From NCBI GenBank assembly GCA_009823505.1, contig VZQC01005680.1:4088659-4152658 (forward strand): a DNA stretch of 64,000 nucleotides, written 5' to 3'. Below the pieces are notes generated by a model. The model made no database searches. It worked only from the letters and a program-made list of their open reading frames with translations, and was not told the DNA's origin. Origin of the DNA: Rhizomys pruinosus (Eukaryota; Chordata; Mammalia; Rodentia; Spalacidae). The translations under genes and the position numbers were made by a program. Of this stretch, positions 1-9,402 are shown one piece after another (positions within the stretch are counted from its first letter, which is position 1; every line of letters begins with the position of its first letter).

Positions 1-745
1 GTGTCTAGAAAAAAATACACCAGAGAGTTAGGAGTTGGACAGTTTTTCGGAGAATGGAATACTGTAACAAATTAAAGAGATAGAAGACAGACTTGCACAA
101 TACAGGTGGCTTATAGCACTTGCTCCTTTTTGAATGTCCTTGTTCCAATTAATACTGTCTCTAGCCCTAAGGTAAGATTTTAAAGCAGGTAATAAGATCC
201 CCCAAATCCCACTGTTTTGAAAGAATCCTTATTGTCTAATTCTTTTTTACTTTGAGTAACAATTTCAAGGGATTTCAAAGCCAAATTTCTGGAAATTCTG
301 GACTCCCCTTCTCCCTGGGAGATAAGTCAAAATAATTGATTCTTCGGGGTTCTTAATTGGTCAGGAATACTAACCAAATCCTCAAAAGACTGAGACCCAT
401 TTGTTAAAAAAGAGCTGAAGGCAGAGTTGGGATTTGAATCAAGAGGGGGAAAATGACAGGGTTATCTTTGTCTACAGTGAACGTTTCAAACAGACCCTGG
501 GCATATTAGCAGATTACTTCTTAAAGTCCGTGGTATTGTGAAGCTGGAAAGTAGGGAGGGTATTTAAAGCTCTGATATTGTCTTCACAGCCACTGGATCC
601 CACATTGTTCTCAAATGAGATTTTCTGAAGTTCAAGTGCTTACACTTCACACAGTGATGAGGAGTCCTTCATTCATTCTAGAGAGGAGCTGACTAGATGC
701 AGAATGGTACACAAAGAATGAGCATATCACATTGATGGTTATTGT
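1..745. other. No gene or repeat recognised
   Basis: AT-rich sequence with frequent stops in all frames. I see no SINE head, LTR end, microsatellite or splice-bounded open frame. Confidence 0.5.
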
Positions 746-747
746 TT

Positions 748-960
748 GTGTGACACAGGCTCTCATATAGTCTAGACTGGCCTCAAATTCCCTACATAGA
801 TGTGACGGTGACCTCAAACTTCTGATCTTCTTGCTTCTACTTCCCTGGGGTGGGAATGACAGGCATGCACCACCTTGTCCAGGTCATGCTGGAGATAAAA
901 CCCAGGGCTTCCTAGATGCTGGGCAAGTACTTTACCAAGGGAGCTACACTCCCCAGTCTG
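748..960 (-). mobile_element. ID/B1 composite SINE (B4-like)
   Basis: A diverged B1 body in reverse ('gactggcctcaaa', then 'gaatgacaggcatgcaccacc') is followed directly by a reversed ID head ('cccagggcttcctagatgctgggcaagtac'-type sequence ending in 'ctccccag'). The fused ID+B1 order is that of rodent B4-type elements. Confidence 0.7.
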
Positions 961-1049
961 TATATTCATTCTTAAGTCTAAATAATATAACAGATGAAAG
1001 GAAATCTCATGAGTAAACCATGTTTATGCTTATTTTCAAAAACCCTCAA

Positions 1050-1275
1050 AGATGGGCTGGAGAGATACTCAGAAGTTAAGAGTGCTTCCTGTTCATATAG
1101 GGGGCCCACTTTTGTTCCCAGCATGCACATGGCAGATAACAACCACCTGTAACTCCAATTCCAGAAGATATCATACCCACTTCTGGCCTTCACGGGCACC
1201 AGACACACATATGGTGCCCATACATACATGCAGGCAAACTCTCATATACGTAAAACAAATCTTTTTTTTTTTAAA
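1050..1275 (+). mobile_element. B3-type SINE
   Basis: It starts with 'gggctggagagatactcag'. The middle is 'taactccaattccagaag', followed by 'cttctggccttcacgggcacc', and it ends in an A-rich tail near 1270. This is a diverged tRNA-derived B2/B3 superfamily copy. Confidence 0.8.
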
Positions 1276-1365
1276 GAAAAGAAATCCAAAGATCATGGGG
1301 TTTGATATTTAAGTAAAGATTCAGTTGAAATATGAAGGTTCACATTTCTGATATAAATAAAGTAA

Positions 1366-1500
1366 GCTGGCACAGGCCTGGTACCCAGCTGCTCAGGAGG
1401 CTAAGCAGGAAAATTGTATGTTTAAGACTTGGTTGGGCAGTAGGGTAACTTCCAATAGGGTCTGGGCAACATAGACTATAGCTAACAATAAAAAGCAAAA
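1366..1500 (+). mobile_element. Old B1/7SL-type SINE
   Basis: 'ctggcacaggcctggtacccagctgctcaggaggctaag' and 'gggtctgggcaacatag' follow the 7SL/B1 order but are heavily diverged. It ends in an A-rich tract and leads straight into the tandem ID heads, so the two probably form one composite. Confidence 0.6.
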
Positions 1501-1504
1501 AGAA

Positions 1505-1745
1505 GACAGAAATGTAGTTGAGTGCTAGAGCACCTGCCTAGAATCTCCCAGTGAGGGGCTGGGGTATGGCTCAGTAGTAGAGCACCTGCCTAGAATCTCC
1601 CAATGAGGGGCTGGGGGTATGGCTCAGTGGTAGAACACCTGCCTAGAATCTCCCAGTGAGGGGTTGGAGGGTGTGGCTCAATGGTAGAGCATTTGCCTTG
1701 CATGCACTAGGCTGTGGGTTCATTACCCACCTCTGTAATATATAC
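1505..1745 (+). repeat. Tandem array of ID-type SINE heads
   Basis: A 52-53 bp unit repeats with starts at 1541, 1593 and 1646. Each unit has 'gaatctcccagtgagggg', then a tRNA-like A-box segment 'tggctcagtggtagagca', then 'cctgccta'. A partial unit precedes it at 1514. Only the last unit continues into an ordinary ID body ('cttgcatgcactaggctgtgggttc'). The units are nearly identical to each other, which points to local tandem duplication rather than separate insertions. Confidence 0.8.
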
Positions 1746-2455
1746 ATGAAAAAGTATTACACATTCAAATGGAATAGTGGCTTCAGTGATTCAGGTAATA
1801 CATGTATCGCAGGCAATAGCATCAGCTGCCTACCCCAAAGCATTGTCTCTTTTAGTAGACTTGATCCTGTTTCTATAATACACATGCTGCTAGTCCAGTG
1901 ACAGCAATCTTGTTCTTATTGGTGAGTGATTTAGGAATGGAATTATATCACAATACTGATAATCAAGAACTGAGAAAGAAAAACAACAGAGAACTCTGGG
2001 AAATGCCTCCTTGCTCTTAAGAGGAGACCCAGAAGCAGAGGAGCTCTGTCTTCCCCTAGTTGTTGCTCTGATGGAGTCTTTCATCTGGACCTGCTGCTTG
2101 AAGTAGCCAGATCAGAAGAAGCCTGTGGAGCAAGGAGACAGAGTAAAACTTCTTTTGGTGATATTTTTGAGGAACTGGATTCACACTTTTCCTTATCCAA
2201 GACTTGCTGTTTGTGTCATAGTGAAGCTTGTTGTTCCTTGACTGGTTTCTATGACTTGAGCTATAACTGTCCTGGGTGATAAAATCCTAGTGACCACCTG
2301 AAGGAAAGTTGGAAGAGAGTAGGATGAGAGAAGAGGGACCTCCAGGAAAAGGAAAGTGCAAAGCCAAAGGACATAAGGCTTTTAACATACAGTTAAGAAG
2401 ACTGAGTTCGAGGCCTGATACGTGACTTCCCCTGAGCCACACCATCAGACCATCA
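1746..2455. other. No gene recognised; spacer between inverted ID arrays
   Basis: No family match and no supported open frame. It separates two ID-head arrays that lie in opposite orientations. Confidence 0.5.
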
Positions 2456-2457
2456 CT

Positions 2458-2612
2458 AGGGGATACTAGGTGGGTGATCTACAACTGAGCCATGCTCCCA
2501 GCCCCTCACTGGGAGATTCTAAGCAGGTATTCTACCACTGAGCCATGCCCCAACCTCTCTCTGGGGAATTCTAGGCAGGTAGTCTATCACTGAGCTACAT
2601 TCCAGGCCTCTC
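2458..2612 (-). repeat. Tandem ID-type SINE heads, reverse
   Basis: Three reversed ID heads follow one another ('ctacaactgagccatgc', 'ctaccactgagccatgc', 'ctatcactgagctacat'). They are separated by 'cctcactgggagattctaagcaggta', the reverse complement of the linker in the 1505-1745 array. It continues into a reversed B1-like body. Confidence 0.75.
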
Positions 2613-2614
2613 TT

Positions 2615-2745
2615 TGCTTTTTGTTCTGAGACAAGGTCTCCCTAAGTTGCTCAGGCTAGCCTTGGACTCCTTGAGTTTGTAATCTTCCTACTTCAGCCTG
2701 CCAAGTAGTTGACATGACAGAACTCAGCCACCTGGTTCAGTTTTG
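2615..2745 (-). mobile_element. B1-like SINE
   Basis: Reverse B1 landmarks: 'ttctgagacaaggtctccctaagttgctcaggctagcc' near 2628, and diverged 'cttcagcctgccaagtag' further on. Confidence 0.65.
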
Positions 2746-2889
2746 TTCATTTTTAACATCAGTTATGCTTTCTGGGGCCTCATGGCTTAAATTTGTTGCC
2801 TTTTCTAATATCTTTTAAAGATTCAAGATGGTGGACTTACTATTCTGTCTTCCTATTTTTCCTTGTCTTTAGATATTCTTCTGTTTTAC

Positions 2890-3062
2890 TTTAATTTTCT
2901 TAGTGGTGGGGATGCATGTGTGTTTGGAGGTCAGAGGACAACTTGTGGGAGTCTTCTCTCTCCTTCCACCATATGGATTCTACAGATCAAGCCTAGGTCA
3001 TCCATCATACTTGGGAGCAAGCACCCTGACCCACTGGGCCATCTGGCTGGCCCCCTCCCCTG
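2890..3062 (-). mobile_element. B2-superfamily SINE (B3A-like)
   Basis: Reverse copy with 'ggaggtcagaggacaacttg' and 'ctctccttccaccatatgg'. It closes with 'cactgggccatctggctggcccc', the reversed SINE head. Confidence 0.75.
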
Positions 3063-3096
3063 TGTTTGTTCTCTTTTGTGTTGTCTTCTGATTCTT

Positions 3097-3323
3097 TTAA
3101 AAAATATTTTATTTATTATTTTATGTTTATGAGTGTAGTGCCTGTATCCATGTAAGGGCACCTGTTTCATGCAATGTCCACAGTGGTCAGAAGAAGGCAT
3201 CAGATTCCCTGGAAATGGAGTTATGGATGGTTGTTAGCCCCCAGGTGGGTGCTGAGAATCAAACCCAGGTCCTCTGCAAGAGCAGCCAGTGTTCTTAGCC
3301 ACTGAACCACCTCTCCAGCTCCA
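3097..3323 (-). mobile_element. B3-type SINE with TSD
   Basis: Reverse copy from A/T-rich tail to head ('gccactgaaccacctctccagct'). The 11-mer 'ttctgattctt' lies on its left (3086-3096) and right (3328-3338), as expected for its target-site duplication. The right copy was later hit by the L1 at 3339. Confidence 0.85.
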
Positions 3324-3334
3324 TGTTTTCTGAT

Positions 3335-3338
<4 letters not shown>

Positions 3339-3371
<33 letters not shown>

Positions 3372-3897
3372 TGATGCTTTGTGCATTTCATACATTTTTT
3401 CCAATTCAGTTCAGGCTTATTTCCCTTTCCCTCCCCCCCCACCCCATCCCAGATCATGCATTCTGCCATAACTGTCCTGCATCTTTCTCTCAGTTTTTTT
3501 TTTTTCATTTTTAGCTATAAGTGATAATCCATGAGTACAAGCATCCTTCATGCAAAACCTATCTGCAGGCTGTTGTGCCCAAACACCTACAGCCCCACCA
3601 TCCAGTGGGGGGTGACAGGTTGTTTGTTCAATCAAGTTGATCAAATGAGTGTCCAGACTACATTGCTGTAGTTTCACCATTCACCCCAATCGCAGCCCTT
3701 ACATTCTACCACGCCCCCTCTTCCGCAGGTTGTTCCCTAGGCTTAGAAAAGGGGCACAGGTGGATGAGAGGTAAAACAGTCCACTCTCTCTGGAGCTGTT
3801 GACTTGGACTCTGGTCAATTCTGGCTGTTTCCTTTCATGGGCTGACAGTTTGTCCAGGAATAACCTTTCGATCCTGGCCTGGCACGTTATGGCGTCC
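3339..3897 (-). mobile_element. 5'-truncated L1 3' end with 15-bp TSD
   Basis: It starts with a long T tract (reverse poly-A), then 'attgatgctttgtgcatttcatac' and a C-rich tract, the reverse of an L1 3' UTR polypurine tract. It is bounded by perfect copies of TGTTTTCTGATTCTT at 3324-3338 and 3898-3912. No ORF2 segment is included. Confidence 0.85.
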
Positions 3898-3912
3898 TGT
3901 TTTCTGATTCTT

Positions 3913-4632
3913 AAAGTGACTTTTACTCACTCTCCTTTCTTCTAAGTAAGCCATCTCCTTGTCTTTTCAACTGCTGTTTATAGGACAAGAATCACCTCAT
4001 CACTCCCCGTTGGAAGATAAAGAATGTGAAAGTTTTATCTCCTTGTTAAAATATACCTGACAGTCTCAGATTATTGGCAGCCATTTCCTCCTTTCTGATG
4101 ATCTGCTTAGATTTCATTTGCTAAATCATTTCAAGTTGGTTCTATTTAAGCCAAAGTCTTTCAAATATACCTGGTTTAGAAATGGGCCACCCATCCCCTT
4201 AGGGTAGGAGAATAGTTATAAGAGCAGTTAAAATTATCTTTTTCACTGGGGATTAGATACTGCCCTTTATATATCATTCTCACATAAAATGATTGAGGTG
4301 TGATGCCTTTGAGTTAATGAAGTACTATTTATAATATTCCTCAAGAGCCACTGTGCCTTTTCAAAGTGAATATTTATTACAAAATGAAGTATGTTAAAGA
4401 AGATCTTGTGGGGCAGAAGAAAAGAAGGGATTGGGGTTCATGTGTGCATGTAGTTGGTTGCATATATGCCTCTGAAGGGATGCTTAGCTTGCCCACAAGG
4501 GGAAAGATTAGGAAATCTTGAAGTAGGAGCTACTATTAAAAGAGTACTAAGTATGTATTCAGGCTCTCCCTTACTTCATCCAAGATAGTTCAGTGCAGTT
4601 CCCTCTTAAGAATTCAGTTCTAGATTTCAATC
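3913..4632. other. No gene recognised
   Basis: AT-rich, stop-dense sequence without recognised repeats. Confidence 0.5.
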
Positions 4633-4633
4633 A

Positions 4634-4694
4634 ATAGTGGCTAGAAAGATGGCTCAGTGGTTAAAACACATACATATTAAAGCATGTATTCTCT
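4634..4694 (+). mobile_element. SINE head fragment (B2 superfamily)
   Basis: 'gtggctagaaagatggctcagtggttaaaac' is a SINE head, cut after about 60 bp. Its right end is the target of the tiny L1 insertion that follows. Confidence 0.6.
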
Positions 4695-4796
4695 TTTTTT
4701 TTTTTTATTGGTGCTTTGTACATTTCATACATTATTTTCCAATTCAGATCAGGCATATTTCCCTTTCCCTTCCCCCCTACCCCCACCCCATCCCAG
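4695..4796 (-). mobile_element. Very short L1 3' end insertion, 19-bp TSD
   Basis: Only 102 bp of L1 3' UTR: T tract, then 'attggtgctttgtacatttcatac', then a C-rich tract ending 'ccccatcccag'. It is flanked by a perfect 19-bp duplication, ATTAAAGCATGTATTCTCT, at 4676-4694 and 4797-4815. The sequence matches the 3' end of the L1 at 3339-3897. Confidence 0.9.
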
Positions 4797-4844
4797 ATTA
4801 AAGCATGTATTCTCTAGCCAACTAAGTAAGACTGGAGTGTATTC

Positions 4845-5203
4845 TATTCAGCTTTAATTGGTCATCTGAGAGGAAAGCCCCAATTGAGGAATTTTCCAGA
4901 CCAGATTGGGCTATAGGCATGTCTGTGCAGGAATTATCTTCATTATTAATTCATGTAGGACAGCCAAGCCCACAGTAGTTGGTACCATTCCCTAGGCAGG
5001 TGGTCCTGGGCTGTGTGAGAGCTAAAGAACTGGTCAGCAAGCAGCATCCTCCATGGTTTCTGCTTCAAGTTCCTGCTTGAGTTCCTTCCCTGACTTTCCT
5101 GATGGATAGTGACCTGGAAGTGTCAGCTGGATAAACCTTTTCCTCCCCTAAATTGATTTTGGTCAGAATGTTTTATCGTAGCAATGGAAACCAAACTAGA
5201 ACA
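4845..5203 (+). mobile_element. MaLR-type solo LTR
   Basis: Forward LTR with 'cccacagtagttggtaccattcc', 'ggcaggtggtcctgggctgtg' and a degenerate polyA region ('ctggataaaccttttcctcc'). The end is 'tttatcgtagcaatggaaaccaaactagaaca'. The exact left end is uncertain. Confidence 0.7.
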
Positions 5204-5447
5204 ACATGGAAATAAATTGGGGCTGAGAACACTTGTCTATGATCAAAATTGATTAGCAGTTATGATTTTTATTGGCAGAACATGCCAGAACTGTGATATA
5301 ATCCAAGAACCATATTTCTCTATGATCTTTAAGATAGCTAGTATTTATGGGTCCCAGCTAATAAGTACAGTTACAAATCTAAAGAGTCTGTCTTCAATGG
5401 ATCTTTAATTCACTCACAAGCATTTTGTTCCCTGGCCTGTATTAGTT

Positions 5448-5649
5448 AATTTACATGTTGCTATGACAAGAGTTTATTCTATCACAGTTTGAGGACACAG
5501 TCCATCATGGTGGAAGGCATGGCGGCAGGAGCGTGAGGCAGCTGCTCACATGGCCTCCACAGTCAGGAAGCAGAGAGATGAATGCTGGTGCTCAGCTCGC
5601 TTTCTCCCTTTTATTCAGTCCAGACCCCAGCCCATGGGATGGTGCTGCC
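5448..5649 (-). mobile_element. MaLR-type LTR, left part (split by ERV)
   Basis: Reverse LTR starting 'tattagttaatttacatgttgctatgacaag'. Its interior ('gcagctgctcacatggcc', 'cagtcaggaagcagagagatg', 'cagcccatgggatggtgctgcc') matches, reversed, the LTR at 38793-39183. It stops at the CTGCC target site and resumes at 9341. Confidence 0.8.
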
Positions 5650-6062
5650 TGTAAGGTTCCTGAAGCTGGGAGGATGGCCTAATCAGTCTGAATCGAATGT
5701 AAACAAAGGCAGGCTTTTATTCCAGGGAAATGCACTCTCGGGCAAATCTGATGGCCCCTGGGGGTGAAAGACCAAGGAAAAGCGCACAACTGGGGTTCAC
5801 TGAGGATCTCTTATAAGGCGGGGGGGGGGGGGAGATAGAGATGTGTTGGAATCTGGCCAATTAGGCCAGGTCAGGGTTCTGAAGGTGGGTCCCAGATCCG
5901 GTGGTCTCTTGGGAATGCGGAACTAGGCATTGGCTTGGTCTGATGATTTGCATAGGCTTTCTTCCCCCACTTTTGCAAACTAGGGCTCCTGACCAGAAAA
6001 AGAGAAGGGAGACCCTCCGCTCTACACCATCTTGGTTTTTCTTTCTGAACCCCAACCTGGCA
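5650..6062 (-). mobile_element. ERV 3' LTR (minus sense)
   Basis: 413 bp, TG...CA. In minus sense it carries a TATA-like CTTATAAG near 5810-5818 and the polyA signal AATAAA at 5716-5721. It contains a 14-G run after 5818. Identity to the other LTR is roughly 80% by eye, which suggests an old insertion. Confidence 0.85.
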
Positions 6063-6257
6063 TCCCGACCTCTTAGGTTACATGGACATCGATTCTGCTC
6101 TGACTTCTTCCTGCTGAGCCAGATGTTGAAGGCAGGGGGAGTTAGGAGTAGGCACAGGAATGTAGGGATGTAAGAACTACTCTGGAGACTTCCCGGATGT
6201 GTTCCTGGTCAGGTGAAGTTTGAGACACTAATGAGACAAAGGGACCTGGCAAGGGTG

Positions 6258-6437
6258 TCACAGCATCTGGCACTTGTGACAGCAGGGGCAGCAGAGGAAA
6301 ACCATGACCCAGAAAAAGAAGATGAGGGTGAAGGTGCAGAGGGCGAAGGCTGCTATGCTGGACCATTTAGACCTGTCCTTGAGTGTCTCTGGAAAACCTG
6401 AGAGTAGTGGGTCCCAGCTGCTAGACAGACCATCCAT
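6258..6437 (-). pseudogene. Possible envelope transmembrane anchor remnant
   Basis: A 59-codon open frame starts ATG at 6437 and stops at 6258. It has a single strongly hydrophobic stretch ('AFALCTFTLIFFFWVMVFLC') followed by a Cys-rich tail 'CPCCHKC'. It overlaps the end of the integrase remnant in another frame, as env overlaps pol in gamma-type retroviruses. No surface subunit, cleavage site or fusion peptide is present, so this is a fragment. Family assignment is inference from position and hydrophobicity. Confidence 0.4.
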
Positions 6438-6993
6438 CCTGGGCTGGGGATCTCTTGAGTCTGGACAAATGGTACCAGTGTGGCTGTCCTAGTAGTTTGG
6501 TTGTTGATGGGATAGTAAGGATGATGATGTGCCTGGATACAAAAGACTTAGGAGACAAAGTTTTAAGGAGGATGCTGTCCTCCGGTGAGAGAGAGGGCAG
6601 GTCAATGATTGTGGACTCCACTGAGAAAGGAGCAGGGAGGTACTTGTCCTCATGGGAGCAGAGTGTGTGTAAGAGAGAGAGATGGGCAAGTAGTCTGCCA
6701 AGGGGGTGCGATCGCAAAGCTAGTAGATTACAGGTTGGTAAGGAAAGGCTGCTCATAAAGTAGCTTAAAAGGGCTGAGGCTAGTGGGAGAGCGGGGTGGG
6801 GGGAGTGGGGGTGGCAAGGAGGCAGGTTAGAGGTTAGAGCAACGGGTAGGAGGGAGGGCCAAGACAACCAGAGCTCGACAGAGAGTTTTGTGAGCTGTTG
6901 ATTGATAAGGCTTTGGCCTTCTCTACCTTGCCTGAACACTCCGACTAGTATGGATTTATAGTTTTGAGCAGGAAAGGAAGGATGTATTTTCAC
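6421..6993 (-). pseudogene. ERV pol remnant: integrase C-terminal domain
   Basis: Open frame of 190 codons. The last ~55 residues look like a gamma-type integrase C-terminal (GPY/F-like) domain: 'SPEDSILLKTL', then 'IILTIPSTTKL', then 'HWYHLSRLK' just before the stop. The first ~130 residues do not resemble integrase and are probably frameshifted or noncoding. No zinc-binding HHCC or DDE catalytic core is found upstream, so the gene is truncated and inactive. Confidence 0.55.
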
Positions 6994-7292
6994 ATACCTA
7001 CAGCAAACAGGAAATGGACTTAAATCAAGCTCACCAAAATCGGTTTAATTTGGACTGTCCCATGTGGTCCCCGGAAGTAAAACCTAATCTTACTGTCCCC
7101 AGGTTGCACAATACCAAGAATCTCCAGCTGTTCGGAACACAAGTTTCCTTGTAATAAAGATATGATAATTAATTTTGGCGATGGCAGTTTATAAAGATTT
7201 TACTGAGCAGAGGCACATCTATGGCTATCAAACATAAATGCTTTCATTTGGAGGAAACGCCTTACATTGTCTATTGGTGGACTGTTAGATTC

Positions 7293-7799
7293 CCTTTTTT
7301 TGAGACAGGGTCTTCCTGTAGCCCCAGCTGGCCTGGAATTTGCTCTGTGGACCAGGCTGGCCTTGAACTCACAGAGATCCACCTGCTTCTCCCTTCCAAG
7401 TGCTAGGATTAAAGGCATGTGCCATCACAACCAGCTTACAGACAGTTCTTTTTTTTTTTTTTTCTTTCAAATCATTCAATCAGAGCTGTGTATGTGTGTA
7501 AATATGAGAGCAGAGGACAAAGCATTCTTGCAGGAGCTACAGAATACCATACTCCTAAAATATTTAAGTAGTGACAAAAATTTAAAATTGAAAAATACTT
7601 CCTGTGGATCTCTGTGAGTTCCAGACTAGTCTGGTCTACATAAAGAGTCCCAGGCCAGCTGGGGCTACAAACAGATCCTGTCTCAAAAAAAAAAAAAATT
7701 CCGATAGTTCTTAGCTGCCATGTGGGTGCTAGGAATGGAAACTGAGTCCTCTGCAAGAGTAGTCAGTGCTCTTAACTGCTGAGCTATCTCTCCAGCCCT
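7293..7799 (-). mobile_element. Nested SINE cluster with flanking direct repeat
   Basis: A reversed B2-type element (head at 7797, 'gctgagctatctctccagccc') is broken by other SINEs: a reversed B1 at ~7296-7434 and a forward B1 3' half at ~7598-7697. The whole block sits between perfect copies of GACTGTTAGATTC (7280-7292 and 7800-7812). Confidence 0.75.
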
Positions 7800-7851
7800 G
7801 ACTGTTAGATTCTTAATATGCTATAACTATATTACAGTCTGAACAGAGTCT

Positions 7852-7852
<1 letters not shown>

Positions 7853-7891
<39 letters not shown>

Positions 7892-7899
7892 ACACACTA
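7853..7899. repeat. (CA)n microsatellite
   Basis: About 22 CA units with one interruption ('acatacac'). Confidence 0.95.
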
Positions 7900-8510
7900 T
7901 TGTCAAACCCAAAAGCTTTCATTTGGGGCTTCAGGGATGTCATTTACAGCATGCAGCCCCAGCCAGTTTCCTTGCATTCCCAAGGCTGAGGTGGCCAATG
8001 CAGTTTCTCTATCATGGTCTTGCCAAACATTTTATAAGATGTGATGGAGAGCAGAATTATAAGCTAAAGAATGGGATGACATGAGACATTCAGTCCTACT
8101 GACACCACACAAAACAAAGATAATTCAGCAACTGACAGTACCAAAAGCATGGGATTCTGTACAGGAGAATGCTGTTTGGGAACCTGGAATGAGAGAGGAG
8201 GGCAAAAACACAACATACGGTGTCGGGGGAAACCTGTGTGGCCACAGCGTAGGCCAGGGCAGTGGCACATACATAGAAGCATCCTATTTAAGTAGGAGAA
8301 AGAAAACACCTGTGAGTAAACCTTTAACAGAAGGGGTTAGAAATCAGGTCTTCAGAGGTCTAAGAGCACTAAAAACAACCTGAAAAAATACTTTAAAACA
8401 GCTAATTTGGAGATTGAATTCAGTCTAACAGATAACGAAGAGAGAGAGATCAGAGAGGGAGAGAGGGAAGGATGAGAGAGAGCAGATCCTGGAAAGCCTG
8501 CACATAACCA
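7900..8510 (-). other. ERV interior without readable gene
   Basis: The stretch between the microsatellite and the gag start has stops in all frames. A GA-rich tract lies at 8437-8485 on the plus strand. Confidence 0.5.
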
Positions 8511-8514
8511 GTTT

Positions 8515-8587
8515 AGAAAAAAAAATTTTTTTTGAGCAGACAACCCAGTGGTGTCTGGCGGTTAGGCCCTGATCTGGAGTTGCTCAT
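8515..8587 (-). pseudogene. ERV gag start (matrix N-terminus), broken
   Basis: On the minus strand an ATG at 8587 opens a frame reading 'MSNSRSGPNRQTPLGCLLKK', with an in-frame stop a few codons later, after an A/T homopolymer run. The 'PLGCLLK' motif close to the start is typical of matrix N-termini in several class I ERVs. It lies ~330 bp downstream of the 5' LTR, where gag is expected. The homopolymer run (8 A then 9 T in minus sense) is a plausible frameshift site. Confidence 0.5.
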
Positions 8588-8920
8588 TGCCAAGCCTGGA
8601 GATCACAGGATGCAGAAGGCATCCTTCAATGCACCCCAGAGCCTGGCAGTGGGGACTTGGGACAGTTGTCTCCAATCCATCAAGGCCCCTCACTGTGGAG
8701 CCTGGCTCTGCAATCCTCCCCCAAATGACAGAAACACAAAGCTTGTCCTGGCACTGCAGTGACTTTCAGGCAGGGGTTCTGGACAGCAGAAATGAGACAA
8801 CAGGAAATGGACTTGTCCCAGGTCAGGAGCTGGATGTGTCAAGAGAGGAGAGGGGTGTGCCTGAGCGCCCATGGGCCCTGGGCCTCCACACTCCCACCTT
8901 TCTCCATAGGGCCACCAAGG

Positions 8921-9335
8921 TGTAAGGTTCCTGACAATGAGAGGATGTCTGAATTAGTCTGCATCGAATGTAAACACAGGCAGGCTTTTATTCCAGGGAA
9001 ATGTGGCCAGTTTGATGGCCTTTGGGGTGGGAGGTGAAAGGCCAAGGGAAAGCATATATCCAGAGAGTGCTAAGGATCTCTGATAAGGCAAAGGAGGGGA
9101 GATGGTGATGTGTTGGAATCTGGCCAATTAGGCCAGGTCAGGTCCCTGAACATGGGTCTCAGATCCAGTGGTCTCCAGACCACTAGAATCCAGAACTCGG
9201 TGTTGGCTTGCTCTGGTGATTTGCACAGGCTTCTTTCCTATGCTTTTGCAAATGCAGTCTTCTGACCAGAAAAGGAGAAGAGGGATCCTCTGGTCTACAC
9301 CATCGTGGCTTTTCATCCCAAACCCCAACCTAACA
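8921..9335 (-). mobile_element. ERV 5' LTR (minus sense)
   Basis: 415 bp; plus-strand ends are TGTAAGGTTCC and CCTAACA. In minus sense the polyA signal AATAAA lies at 8987-8992. Just inside (minus sense) comes TGGTGGCCCTATGG, which is where a primer-binding site should sit. It begins with the expected TGG, but I cannot match it to a tRNA. Confidence 0.85.
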
Positions 9336-9340
9336 CTGCC

Positions 9341-9400
9341 CACATTCAGGGTGGGACTTCCTCCTCAGTTAACCCAATCTAGAAACTCCTTCACAGACGT
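9341..9400 (-). mobile_element. MaLR-type LTR, right part
   Basis: 'cacattcagggtgggacttcctcctcagttaaccc' continues the LTR cut at 5649; the same junction is intact in the related LTR at 29919-30586. It is lost after 9400, where another LTR begins. Confidence 0.75.
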
Positions 9401-9402
9401 GG

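Larger units (their letters stand above)
5645..9340 (-). mobile_element. Decayed class I endogenous retrovirus (whole element)
   Basis: Two related terminal repeats (5650-6062 and 8921-9335) both run TG...CA, and the element is bounded by the 5-bp duplication CTGCC (5645-5649 and 9336-9340). The element reads on the minus strand: in that sense each LTR has AATAAAAGCC before its 3' end, and one keeps a CTTATAAG TATA-like box. The interior is only ~2.86 kb and holds a gag start, an integrase C-terminus and a possible envelope anchor. Most of gag, pol and env is missing, and SINEs have invaded it. The element is broken and cannot make virus. The gamma-like assignment rests on the gag and integrase motifs. 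Confidence 0.8.
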
